A stretch of 64,000 nucleotides of DNA from Rhodiola kirilowii. Lineage: Eukaryota; Streptophyta; Magnoliopsida; Saxifragales; Crassulaceae. Location of the stretch: the NCBI GenBank assembly GCA_033675215.1, contig CM066201.1, forward strand, positions 15,376,001 through 15,440,000. Direction: 5' to 3'. The notes under the pieces are model-generated. The model was not told where the DNA came from. It did not search any database and was given only the letters and a program-made list of their open reading frames with translations. This document shows positions 48,169 to 58,915 of this stretch, piece by piece. The position numbers were made by a program, and so were the translations under genes. Position 1 is the stretch's first letter. Each line of letters starts with the position of its first letter.

Positions 48169-50709
48169 ATGTCTCGTATAGGAAGCCATCACGAGGATGA
48201 AGAAATTGACGATGAGGTGAACCAGGTTGTCCGAGATAACGAGGGACTCCCCCCATTTATAGACGACCCGGAACAGCTCATCCGGAACCACAACCGAGTG
48301 ATTAGGGAAGCAGCCCGGGTAAATCAAAGGATGCCCAAAGGCAGAGTTGGAGCCGCGCCGAGGCAACAGCCGAGGCAACACCCGAGACAGCCACCGTTAC
48401 ATCGGCAAATGCCGAGGCAACACCCAGTCTTCGATGAATACTATGCAGACGAAGTTCTCCGTGAACCGACCATGGGAGAGCTCTCGGCGCCCGATTTCAG
48501 GACTCAGCCGTGGTGCATAGACGAAGGCCCGGACCTAGAGAACATTGCTATAAACACATCGGTGGTCCATAACTTGCCAAAGTTCTCGAGAAATCAGGGA
48601 GAATCTGCTACTACTCATCTTCAACGTTTACATGGCATTTGCCAAAATTTAAAACCTTATGGAGTAGATGTGGATGATTTCAAATTAAAAGCATTTTATT
48701 TCTCCCTTAGTGACTCGGCTAACGATTGGTTCCTCTCCTTACCTTCAGGTAGCATTCGAACATGGGCCCAAATGCAAAAGAAATTCTTGGATAAGTATTA
48801 TCCAGCAGGAAGGGCGATGCAAGTGAGGAGACAATTACAAGAGATAAGACAAGGGCCCAATGAGACCATGTACGAGTACCTAGAAAAGTTCAACCACCTG
48901 GAGCGAAGTTGCTGCACACTTGGGCTACCCGAAAAACTCATCGTCGAGTACCTACTTGATGGACTAAAGCCCCTCGACAAAAGGCTTCTAGATGCCTCGG
49001 CTGGAGGATCGATAATGAACCTTCCATTAAGCGGCATACGGGAGCTTGTCACTAGTGTTGCGGAGAACGCCCGGTTCAGGGAAGAGACGACTCGTCAAGA
49101 AGAGTTTTCCCGCACCAAGAACGTGGCAAAGGCCGAGATACCAATGAGCTCCTTGATCGAGGAAATGAAGCAGATGAAGGAAATGATGATTCAGCTCTTA
49201 CGAAGGCAACCAGCTTAGATGAGGCCTTGTGAGTTTTGTGGTGCTTTGGACCATAAAACCGACACTTGCCCGACGTTGATGGAGAATGACCCGGAGGAAG
49301 TGAACGCAATAGGTGGATATCCATGGTACAACAGCAGCGACCGAGCGGGACCGAGCCGGCAGTTCGGGCAGGCGCCCGGACAAAACTGGCGATACGACAA
49401 CAACGCCCCGAGGAGAACGCAACAGGCTGCGCCTCAACCGGCTCAGCAATTCTATCAACCGCCTCACCGGCAATACAACCAGGGTGGACCGGGCCAATAT
49501 CAGCCGAAGGGACCGAATCAGTACCAGGCCGGTCCGAGCCAGCAAGGCCCGAGCAAGCCTCTCGAGGAAATTGTGAAGGACCTGTCCAACACGGTGCATC
49601 AATACATGGCAAAAACTGATAGAGCGATAGCAGACTTGGGCAAGCAAATGTCCCAGCTGGCCACCGAGGTGTCCGAGCTAAAAAATGAATCCGGTCGGCT
49701 CCCCTCGCAAATGATCCAAAACCTAAAAGGTATTATCAACATGATAAAGACATCGGACGTAAAGGCGGAGCATGAGGAAGCAGCTCAACTAAGGAAACCA
49801 CGGCATGGGGCCGAAGCTTACAAACCTACGATCAAGCACTATACCCGTAGGCGCCGACCGAATTGGAATCAAGAAGAAGACCGGCCCGGTGATGGAAAAA
49901 CTTGGGTCACACATGCGGATAATGGGCGCTATGCATTTACCGTCAACATGACACCACCGCCGATCACACACTTCGACGTGCAACCATCTGGGTGGGATGA
50001 TGAGGGTCAAGAGTCGTCTTACCCGATGAAGACCATTGCCTCCAAGGATTGTGCGACCCAAAAGAAAAAGGTGGAAAAGGAAATAGAATCGAGGAATAAG
50101 CAAAATGGCCTGATAACGAGTAAACCCCTCACCCGGAATCATGAGGCGCAACTGGACACAAGCAAGGACCCTGGGGCTTTTACAGTCTCATGTGGTATAG
50201 GCAAGATCCAAGTTCATCATTGCCTAATTGATCTTGGAGCTGCAGTGAATGTCTTGCCTTACCCCCTATTTTGCTCACTGGGGCTTGGTCCATTAAAGCC
50301 ACCAAAGTTAGCTCTTGAGTTAGGGGATAAGTCGTGTGTCCAGCCAGTTGGAATGCTAGAAAAAGTGATGCTCCGTGTGGAAAAGCTAGTCGTTCCTACG
50401 AATTTTTATGTGATACCAATTGGGAATACCAGCAAGGACGACCCTCCAACACTCATATTAGGGCGACCATTTCTCTACATCACAAAGGCAAAGATCGACA
50501 TGAGCGAAGGCTCATTATCCCTCACCTTCGGCGGTAAAATTTCAGACTTCAACGTCTATAACAGCCGCCCGGGTACAAAGAAACCACCGGAACCGTCAAG
50601 ACCTGGCCCGAGCGCATCTCGTCACAAGAGTTCGGGGAGGGTCAAAGCAAGGATCAATGCGAGAGCAGCGGCTAAATTCAACCTAGCCGAGCCACCAGAC
50701 CCGACATAA
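48169..50709 (+). pseudogene. Gag plus aspartic-protease-like region of X
   Basis: It starts MSRIGSHHEDEEIDD at the ATG at 48169. The gag core lies about 170-300 codons in (FYFSLSDSANDWFLSLPSGS, WAQMQKKFLDKYYPAG, NETMYEYLEKFNHLERSC, LDASAGGSIMNLPLSGIREL). A zinc knuckle follows (CEFCGALDHKTDTC), then a Pro/Gln-rich linker and a retropepsin-like domain (DPGAFTVSCGIGKIQ, CLIDLGAAVNVLP, LILGRPFLYITKAKIDM). It ends with a basic tail and KFNLAEPPDP. Nothing polymerase-like follows. It is homologous to the W coding region. It has about one break, and families of this kind may express their parts by read-through. Particle assembly would need a helper's polymerase. Confidence 0.88.
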
Positions 50710-50750
50710 GCGAGGTATCGTCAAGCCAACGACGTTAAACAAAGGCACTT

Positions 50751-50768
50751 GCCAGGAGGTAACCCGGC
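50751..50768 (+). other. Conserved hairpin after gag-protease, element X
   Basis: GCCAGG-AGGTAA-CCCGGC follows ACGACGTTAAACAAAGGC, about 40 nt after the coding end. The loop AGGTAA is the same as in T, Y and W. The outer pairs differ in a compensated way (GCC/GGC here, GTC/GAC there). Confidence 0.75.
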
Positions 50769-52153
50769 ACATTTTTGGGTTTCATGCGGTATTTTATTTT
50801 AATTTAGGTTTAAATCATACTCATCCCCTCGCATTTGGAAGGAATTTGATCTTTTGTGCAGGAACATGAGTCGCACTCGAGAATGCCCGGTTTTCGCCCG
50901 GGAAAGATCGAGTCGCGACCGAGAAGTACCGGGGACGCGCCCGAGGAACACCGGGGCGCGCCCGAGAAATCCAGTTTCCTGCCGAACTTCCTCGAGCTTC
51001 AACCGAATCCGGCCGAACCAAGGGCCTGCCGTTTGCTCCTATGTCCTTAACTTGGCAGCAACGACACCACAAGGGAGTTCGACTCTTTTCCTCTTATGTC
51101 ATTTCCTTTCCAAATCCCATTATTCTTTTTGTCTTTTGAACCAAGTCGTGCTGCAAGGCATGGCTTTGTTCAAAAGTGTGGGGTGAGTCATTGCACATAG
51201 TAGTCAGCATGTTTTCTTTTTTCCTTAATTTTTATCCTTTTGCAACTCTTGAATATAAGCTTCATGATTTGAAATAGATGGATCCAAATTCATGCATGTC
51301 CTTGTGAGATCTAAATTGCGTTAAAACTTTAGAACTTAACTTCTTATTTGTCCTTACGTGCCGAGATAAATAGGGATGTGGAGTTGACAGAAAGCGCCCT
51401 AGAGAGGTTTGACAAGCACTCGAAGGGTCGGGTCTCACTATATGGTTATCGGAAGTTAGTGGAGATTAGCACTTCGGGTTACTTGGGTTTCGAGTAGACT
51501 CCACCATGCAGCGTTTATGCAAGAGGCGGGACGGGAATGAAACCGTCCTATCTCTAGTTCAAGTAGCCGGGAAAATAGCCGGGCGACCCTCGTCTTGACC
51601 CGCGCGAAAGGACAAGGATGAGAAAGAGCGGGGAGGCATTTCCATATGCTCTCCTCCCAAGGGTAAAAACAAACAAGCAGTTCACAAAAGAGCAAAGCTC
51701 GAGAAATCAAAGGCCAAAGGCCAAATTGTGAAGGTTTTAACCAAAGCAAAAGTGAAGCATCCAAATTCAATATCAAAGGCCGAAGGCCAAGTCACTACAA
51801 ATGCTGTTCTTCCAAACAATGTAAAAGATTCGACCCATTTAGCCCGAATAAATCATGTGCTAGAGAAAGCTACAGAAGATAACCATATAGCCGAGTCCGG
51901 TCCGAAGAGTGCGTACAAGAACCTAAAAAGGGCTATCTCCAATACATCCAAATCGGTTTGCATCACGGCTCGGAGGTACAAGTATCAAGTTATCTTCTAA
52001 ATTTTAAACACCCTTTATTTTGACATCAAGTGATGCATGAATAGGAAAAGTCTAGACTAGCACTCTAACATTCATGTCAAGGGTTTTTAAATGTTTAGTT
52101 GCCTTTTCTCACTAGCCTTGTTCGGGACGACCAAGTATAAGTGTGGGGTGATC
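50769..52153 (+). other. Noncoding 3' interior of element X
   Basis: It contains a GC-rich cluster of CCCGAG and ACCGGGG words (50870-50990), then a block (about 51364-51990) that also occurs in T, Y and W, and the purine tract. No independent gene can be supported, though part of the block reads as a short basic protein (KVLTKAKVK). Confidence 0.6.
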
Positions 52154-54068
52154 TGATGGGGCATATTTATATGACTCGTTGAATCAGTTAAACCCACCAA
52201 ATTAGACAATTTATCTTGACATCTTTCACTTGTTAGTCCCATTTTGCTCTACAGGCTATGTTGAGGTTTAGGGAAGAGACCAGCTTAAAAGAGGAGTTTT
52301 ATGCCAGAAACAAATTACAAGTTGATCGGGCCAGTCGGTGACCGAGGGACCCAATCGCCGCCCGAGAAAGCCCCAGGCGTGGCGGAGCTTCAGTACCGGG
52401 CCGCGACCGAGAAATACCGAGTCGCGTCCCAGGTCGATATCCGAGCAGTCTCAGTTGAGGCCCGAGAGTCAACACCGAAGAAATAAGGGCGCGCCCCAGA
52501 ACAGTGCCAGGCATCACTGCTGTGTGCTCGCAGGCGCGCTGAGGTTCATAACCGAGGAATGCCGAGCGCATCCGAGACAGGCGCCCGAGCGCATCCGAGG
52601 TAGGCGCCCGAGCACATCCGAGACAGGCGCCCAAGCGCATCCGAGACAGGCACCAGAGCGCATCCGAGACAGGCGCCCGAGCGCACCAGAGGCAAGCGCC
52701 CGGCCAAGCGCCCGAGTAGAACTTTTTACGATCAAAACTCCGGCCAAGTTCCAGCTACTTGCTAGGTCCGGTGCCCTTTGGAAGCTACCAGCTCACAGAG
52801 CAGCTGGCCCTTGGAAGCAACTTGCTCAATGAGCAGCTGGCCCTTCGAAGCTTCCAACTCAATTTGCGGCTAACCCTTGTGAAGAGGAAAGCCCCACAAC
52901 TCACCACTTGGCACCAGCTTGCTTGTTACGGTTTGCTTAAGGATGAAGGAAGCCATAAGAAGACCACACGCACCAGCTAGCTTAAAGACGGCTAGCCAAT
53001 GAGAAGCATTACTTCTCCATGAAGCAACCGCCCACCCATGCCTATAAATAGAAAAGCTTTATCCCTTTCATAGTGTGGATTTTTTGTGACAACTTTAGAG
53101 AAACTTAGGAAGGGAAAACGAGAATTTGTGGGTCGAAAAACACTTGTAGAACTTTGCGCTAGCAATCAAAAGCTCAATTCTCCTCTACTCATTCTTGTTT
53201 ACTTTTGATTCCAATGGTTATGATATTCACTCCCATGAGTATTCGTAGCTAAATTTCCATTCGGTCGAAGGAGTTCTTATACTATGAAACCGTTCTAGAC
53301 CACTGCTTTCATGTTGCTTTAATGTTCTAGCTAGTTCTTGTGCCTTCGGAGTGAACATAACAAGGAAGAGTGGATGCTTTAAATGGCAAAGCTCTTCCGA
53401 GTAGTTCATTCCCTCAATAGTTGCTTGGTTTGTTCGGAAATGAGGGATCAGGCACTGCACTTAGGTTAATATACCTTGAAATGGGGTATTAGCCTAGCTA
53501 GAATTAGTAAGCTTTGTCTTGAAATGGAAAAGCCGGAGGTACAAATGCTTGAAATGGCTTTGTTTGGAGTTATGTCTTGAAATGGAATAATTCACTTCCT
53601 AGAACATTTGGTTAAATCCTTGGAGGTCGATGATGAACGGGGACTTGATATAAGACTCCTAAAACCGAATTCCTTCTCTTAAAAAGAACCACCTTTTCAT
53701 TACTTGCACTTTACTTTCTTGCACATTTCCTTATTGCCTTTATTTCCTAAAAGACTTGGACCTTCAAGCACTTTACATTTCTCGCACGTTTACTTCTTGT
53801 CTCTAATTTCCAAAGACTTGGACCTTCAAGCAATTTACTTCTCGCACATTTATTTTCAGTGATTTACCTTTCAAGTACTTATTTTCATCACCAAACCACC
53901 ACAAAAAACCCCAATTGTCTTTTCTTTATTTATTACTTTTAAAGAACAACTGTTTCCAACCAACTTCCCTTGGGTTCGACCCCTGCTTACCGCTTGCTAT
54001 CATTAGTGAGCCACTAAAGTAGTGGAAAATATAAATGTAAATTTGCAGGTCACGACGACAGCCTGTCA
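52154..54068 (+). repeat. Right (3') LTR of element X
   Basis: An uninterrupted 1.9-kb LTR. It has the GCATCCGAGACAGGCGCCC-type array at about 52560-52710, a TATA box near 53041, CTTGAAATGG motifs at about 53373-53585 and a GGGTTCGACCCC box at 53972-53983. Confidence 0.92.
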
Positions 54069-54234
54069 ACTGCCTTCCAAGCTTTTTCATCGAGAGATTT
54101 CAAAAAAGACTTCATCTCGGGCTTCCAGGAAGCATAGTTTGAGCCTTCAAGCAGTGGGGGTCTGGTAGTGCTTTGTCCTTCCTTTAGAGTCATCTTGAAC
54201 AGTTCTAGGATCCCACTCAGTGTGTCAAGTGTTT

Positions 54235-54246
54235 GCTCTGATACCA
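54235..54246 (-). other. Primer-binding site (initiator Met type) of Z
   Basis: The minus strand reads TGGTATCAGAGC, the classic Copia primer site complementary to initiator tRNA-Met, ten bases inside the 5' LTR. Confidence 0.85.
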
Positions 54247-54256
54247 ATTGAAATAA

Positions 54257-54879
54257 TGTTGTCTGTTTAAGCTAGTCTTCTAGGCGGTGTTCAGACAGTG
54301 GTTGAACACCTTAGCAAGCGGTACCGCAGATAAAACAGAATAGGAGCACACACAGAATGATACCCAGTTCGGCTTCGCCTACTCTGGGGGGCTTCCCAGA
54401 CCCTAAAGGGAAATAGATCTTTATTGAATAGTATAGAGCTATTCGTGGACTTACTCTTACAATCTCCCGAGTTAAGATGCCTAGCCTCTATCACTACTTC
54501 CGTCAGATTTATCGTGCTCGATCTTCTCCCGAAGCTCGGTGACTTTCTCCCGAAAGCCAGTTGATACATCTGATGTGTGCAGCGGCAAGATCAATTCCCG
54601 ACAGCCTAAACAGCACATTGAACAGGCTTTCTCTGCGTCGATGTTTTTCCAGTGGGGAAAGAACACTTGGTCGTCGCTCTCTTCTTCTCCGATCACAATA
54701 CGCACTCGTGTGTATTTTCTCTTTGATAGCGATGTAGATTGTGGACGCCCTAGTGGTCTATTTATATGCATGGTCGATCTCCAAATCTGCTCCAGATATC
54801 CTCATTAAATATTTAGGAAATATTCCTAAATATTCGATGTATATCTTTAACCAATCTTTAGGAAGATTCGTTGATAACT
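54257..54879 (-). repeat. Partial 5' LTR of Copia Z
   Basis: It matches the 32923 LTR from TGTTGTCTG onward with about 5% differences, up to GATAACT, where element V begins. Confidence 0.85.
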
Positions 54880-55874
54880 TGAACGTTGTAATTTATGCTT
54901 TTCAAATTTGTAAGATTTGAAAGAAATAAATTGATCAAAAACAATTTATAACCGGTAAGTACCGGGTCGTCCAAGGAGCAATGTTAAACTCAAGATCACT
55001 ATTCAATTTTACTACAATAAGTCTATTTCCTAACAAATGTGTGAGATGTGATTTATGACTTGTCAAACAATGATTAACGGAATAAAGAGGTTGTTTTCAA
55101 GGTTTTCAAAGACGCTCCTAGGGTACTACTTCCTTCCTTGGTGCATTCAACTCTTAACGGTTCAATTTCATGCAAGAACGAATAATGCAAATATTAGATT
55201 AAGGCGTGTCCCTATTAAATCAAATTCAATCGCTAGATGTTGTTACTCAATTTAAGGAAGAGACACCTCGCACGTGAGCTTCAATCGTTAGATGTTGTTA
55301 GCTCACGTCCTACTCAAGGTTCTCAATCATCAACGCTAGTTGAGTGATCGATAGCCAATGAGCAGTTTAAGATCAAGCCTATCTCAATGCCAAGATGAGT
55401 CACCCTAGTGATCATCACTTAACAAGGGTGAATCTACTTCATTCTAGAATCATTAGTCTCGTTCGCTAGAACACTCAACTTCAAATTCATGTTTCTAGTC
55501 CACTTAGGCATTTTATCAAACACTTGGTGGGCATAGAATTGACATTTTATCCAAGTAAATTCAGAAATCATAACAACTTCATTCATGCATATAATCAATA
55601 GATAAATGATACACCAAGGAGGTCCATAGACCCCTAGAAACTAAGAAGACTACTCACTACTCATGTTCATAGACAAACAATAGTAGTGGGTTTCAAAGAA
55701 GATGAAGACAAAAACAAGATGAGTAAGGAAATAGGATGAAGAATCCCCCTATATCCTTGGAGTGCTTCCACTTGATGTGATGATCTTCAAAAACCCTTGT
55801 CTTCTCTCTAAAATCCCCGCTTTTGGTTCAAAAACCCTAAGTTTCTATTTATAGTAAAATAGCAAAAATCATGT

Positions 55875-56148
55875 CTTGACGACTCAACCGGCCGGTTCAA
55901 CTAAGTGAAGGATTTTCAACCGGCCGGTTCGAGCAGGGGAGCTTGGTCGAGAACTTTCTGAGCCTTTGAACCAGGCGGTTCATATTGTGAAGGCAGTTCA
56001 GCCGGTCGGTTCGATCAGTGCAGGTTTGAACTAGTACTCTCTAAGCATTTGAACAGGGAGATTCAGATTGTGAACGAAGCTCAGCCGGCCGGCTCAATAC
56101 CCCAGAGAGTTCATTCCTTCTGGTCTTGACTTCAACCGCGTGGCTCGC
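55875..56148 (-). repeat. Palindromic AACCGGCCGGTT cluster in V LTR
   Basis: Six or so variants of AACCGGCCGGTTC, CAGCCGGTCGGTTC and CAGCCGGCCGGCTC lie in about 270 bp upstream of the TATA box in element orientation. One more lies beyond W at about 63071 (CAGCCAGTCGGTT). Confidence 0.75.
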
Positions 56149-57679
56149 TGACAGAACCGCTCGTCGTCAAAGCGATTTGTGCAAATAAATTTATAATAGT
56201 CCGCTACTCGCAACTATACTACTGGGTAGTACTTGGTAAGTAGGGGTCGAACCCAAGGGAACCAGGGGAATAATTGTTCTTCGGGGGGATTACGCAGCGT
56301 GGGAGCGTGTTTAAGGTCGGTTGGTTGGTTTTAAAGCTACCAGCTATTTTGATTGATTGGTTGGTTGGTTGGTTGATTTTAATACTGGAAAGTAAATTAC
56401 AGTTTATAATTAAAGAGAAATGTTCGGTTTCAGGGGACTTGTATTATATCCTGTTTATCATTGACCTTTAGTGACTCTCCTAAGTATTCAAACGGTGTAT
56501 CAAGGCCATTCCAAGCACTCGATTTGCATACACTGTCTAGCCTATTCCAAGGACGTAGAACACTTATTCTATTTAGACTAATACTCCATTCCCGGTTATA
56601 TTAGCCTATGTGCATCCATTTGATCAATCATTCCCGATCAACCAAATGGTGTTTAAGATGAGTCAAACTTCTCAGATAAGCTTTGCCATTCCAAGCATCC
56701 ACTTATCCGTACAAGTTTACGAACCCCGCTGTAGAGTTTTGCCATTCCAAGCATCCACTCTACCTTGGACGTTCTGACTTAATATATGGCACATAGAATA
56801 AGTTTTGAATACTTAGACTAGACACTAAGTTAATAGTCTAAAACATTTTATAATACAAGTGCGCCCCTTAGACCGAACTACAAGTTTAGCTACTATTCAG
56901 CGCGCTAAACATTATAACTAAGGAAATAAAACAGTTGAATAAATACGAAGAAATACTTACAACCGTTGAAGCGCCAAGGGAGCTATCCTTTATTTCCAAA
57001 GCAAAATTACAACGTTACAAATATTACAACTTCTAGAGAGAGAAGTGAAATGAGATTGAGGTGTGTTGAAATGAGGAGGAGGAGGCTTGTATTTATAGCC
57101 AAAATGGGAGGAGATGGGTGGTGGAGATGGTTTTCATCCAAGGGTGGAGGAGGAAGAGTGCAAGGCAAGCTTGGGAGGAGGAGTGGAGGAGAAGCCTCCA
57201 CTTGTCATCTTCTCCATGGAGGAGGAGGAGCAGCCGGCGGCTTTGGGAGGAGGAGGTGGCGCCGCCGGTTGCCGGTCACCCAGGGGAGGAGCTCCTCCCT
57301 TTCCCACCTCCTTGAATGGTGGCCGGTCACCTTGCCCTATGTGTGAGTTTTGTAATGTTTTGTGCAGTCTTTTCACAAAACTGTAAATGTGTTTCTTCCC
57401 CGGGCTGTCTTGACTCTACTCCTGATTCTTCTGATTAATTTGTTATGGTCAATTCAATGTCAGGATCCTTGATATTTCTTCAGTCGGCATATGATCTTGA
57501 CCTTGGATTGACTCTTGTTATCTTTTCAGCATAAAATCCTCTCCTTAGCGTGTTTTCACTTCAGTCTCTAAAATGCCCTGTGGAAATATATCGGGACTAA
57601 CACATAGAAGTTAGATAGACAAACAGTCTAAATAAGGGGGTTATACTGTGTTTCTAATTCGTATAATTATGGTCCATCA
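56149..57679 (-). repeat. Left (3') LTR of element W
   Basis: About 1.53 kb. It shares its first 250 bp and last 300 bp closely with the Y LTR. It carries CATTCC-core motifs (56507-56748), a GGTCGAACCC box (56243-56254), a TATA box near 57078 on the minus strand and GCCGCCGG words near 57232-57275. Confidence 0.92.
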
Positions 57680-58850
57680 GATCACCCCACACTTTTAGTT
57701 GTTCATCCCGAACAATGCTATTAAAGGGCGTAAGTTCTAAGTTTGGCTTTGGAATATGAAAATTAGACTGTGATACTCGATCTATCCTAATTCATGCATT
57801 GCTTACTTATTACCAAATTAAACTGCGTAAATAAATAGAAGAAACTTAATACTTGTACCTCCGTGCTGAGATGCAAATTATATTGGATGTCTCGGGAGAT
57901 AGCCCTTTTTAGGCTCCTGGACTGCAACCTCGGGATCGTCTCTTACTATATGGTTTTCTGGTAGCTTTCTCTAGCACGTGATTCGGTTCAGGTTTCAGTG
58001 GTTTGAGTACTTTGATTTTCTTTTGGTGAGGGACTGATTTTGTAGTGAGTCGGCATTTGGCCTTTGATTTGACGCTTTGAGTACTTCACTTTTGTTTGGT
58101 TAAAACCTTCACATTTTTGGGCCTTAGGCCTCTTGATTTGCTTCTTCGAGCTTTTCGCCTTTTTGTGATTTTGCAAGTCCATTTTCTCGAGCCTTTTTGG
58201 GAGGTCCAATCATCGCCCGCAAGCCTATGGAAATACCTCCCCGCTCCTCTCTTTTTTGCCGTTTTCGCGCGGGTCAAGGTGAGGGTCGCTCAACTATTTT
58301 CTCGGCTACTTTGACTGTCGTTTTCGCGCGGGTCAAGATGAGGGTCGCTCATCTATTTTCTCGGCTACTTTGACCGGAGATAGGACGGTCTGATTCCCGT
58401 CCTCGCCTTTTGCATTGCATGGCAGAGATGACTTCAATCTTCACTGAAACCCGAAGTGCAGCCTCCACTGACTTCGAAAACCATATAGTTTGATCTGATC
58501 CTTTGATTGCTTGCCAAGCCTCTCTAGGGCAGTTTATATCAACTCCACATCCCTAGTTATCTCAGCACAAAGGACAAATGGAAAGTTACATTCTAAGTTT
58601 TTAAACAGTTGAATTTTCACAAGGTTAATGCATGAATTATGATTTATCTTTTTCACATTCTTAAGTTCATATTTTCAAAAAGGTACTTATCAAAAAAGAA
58701 AAAAAAACAGCCGCATGTTATTTATGTACAGAGGTGGATCTCACCCCACACTTTTGAACGAAGGCGTGCCTTAGTTCAAAAGTCATGCAAGCTTAAAACT
58801 AAATACTGAATTTAAATGGCAGAAATTAAAGTGCGGAAAAGTAAGATAGT

Positions 58851-58868
58851 GTCGGGTTACCTCCCGAC
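58851..58868 (-). other. Conserved hairpin after gag-protease, element W
   Basis: GTCGGG-AGGTAA-CCCGAC on the minus strand, about 50 nt beyond the coding end, as in T and Y. Confidence 0.75.
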
Positions 58869-58915
58869 CAGTGCACTTGTTTAACGTCGTTGGCTCGACG
58901 ATACCTCGTTGTGGA

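Larger units (their letters stand above)
40811..54068 (+). mobile_element. Element X: gag-protease LTR element (TR-GAG-like)
   Basis: A plus-strand element with target duplication actgc (40806-40810 and 54069-54073) in Copia Z gag. The left LTR (40811-48087) is split by element Y and the right LTR is 52154-54068. Without Y it is about 7.9 kb. It has a tRNA-Asp-type primer site, a gag plus protease-like coding region, a long 3' block and a purine tract (AAGTGTGGGGTGATC) before 52154. There is no RT, RNase H or integrase. The LTRs are about 98% alike by eye, so it is recent. The coding region has about one break. Confidence 0.93.
36812..54193 (-). pseudogene. Gag-pol region of Copia Z (split by X)
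   Basis: In element order there is a gag start (MTLKEGQSTTRPPLLEGSNY, ASWKPEMKSFLKSLDEKAW) at 54193-54069, continuing at 40810 after element X. A gag body follows (FEEMKMKDSETIPEFNARVM), with acidic and coiled-coil-like regions and a CWYCYQIGHIKPKCRLF zinc knuckle near 39090. Then come the protease-like start, GAG-pre-integrase (LWHRRLDHLNLKTLKKL), integrase ([18 protein letters not shown]), part of RT (YIDDIVFGSN) and RNase H (KHIDIRHHFIRELVEQK). It is close to the Copia at 962-4136. It is a fossil with roughly ten breaks. Confidence 0.8.

Noticed and set aside
49076-49647. Minus-strand frames opposite the X gag region
   Set aside because: They are shadows of the zinc-knuckle and linker coding strand, with no independent signals.
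50769-52153. Envelope-like gene in the X 3' interior
   Set aside because: I found no long frame, signal peptide or membrane segment. The region is a conserved noncoding block with GC-rich words.
52560-52710. Centromeric or telomeric satellite
   Set aside because: The array is short, lies inside the X LTR and is present in both LTRs. It is part of the element.
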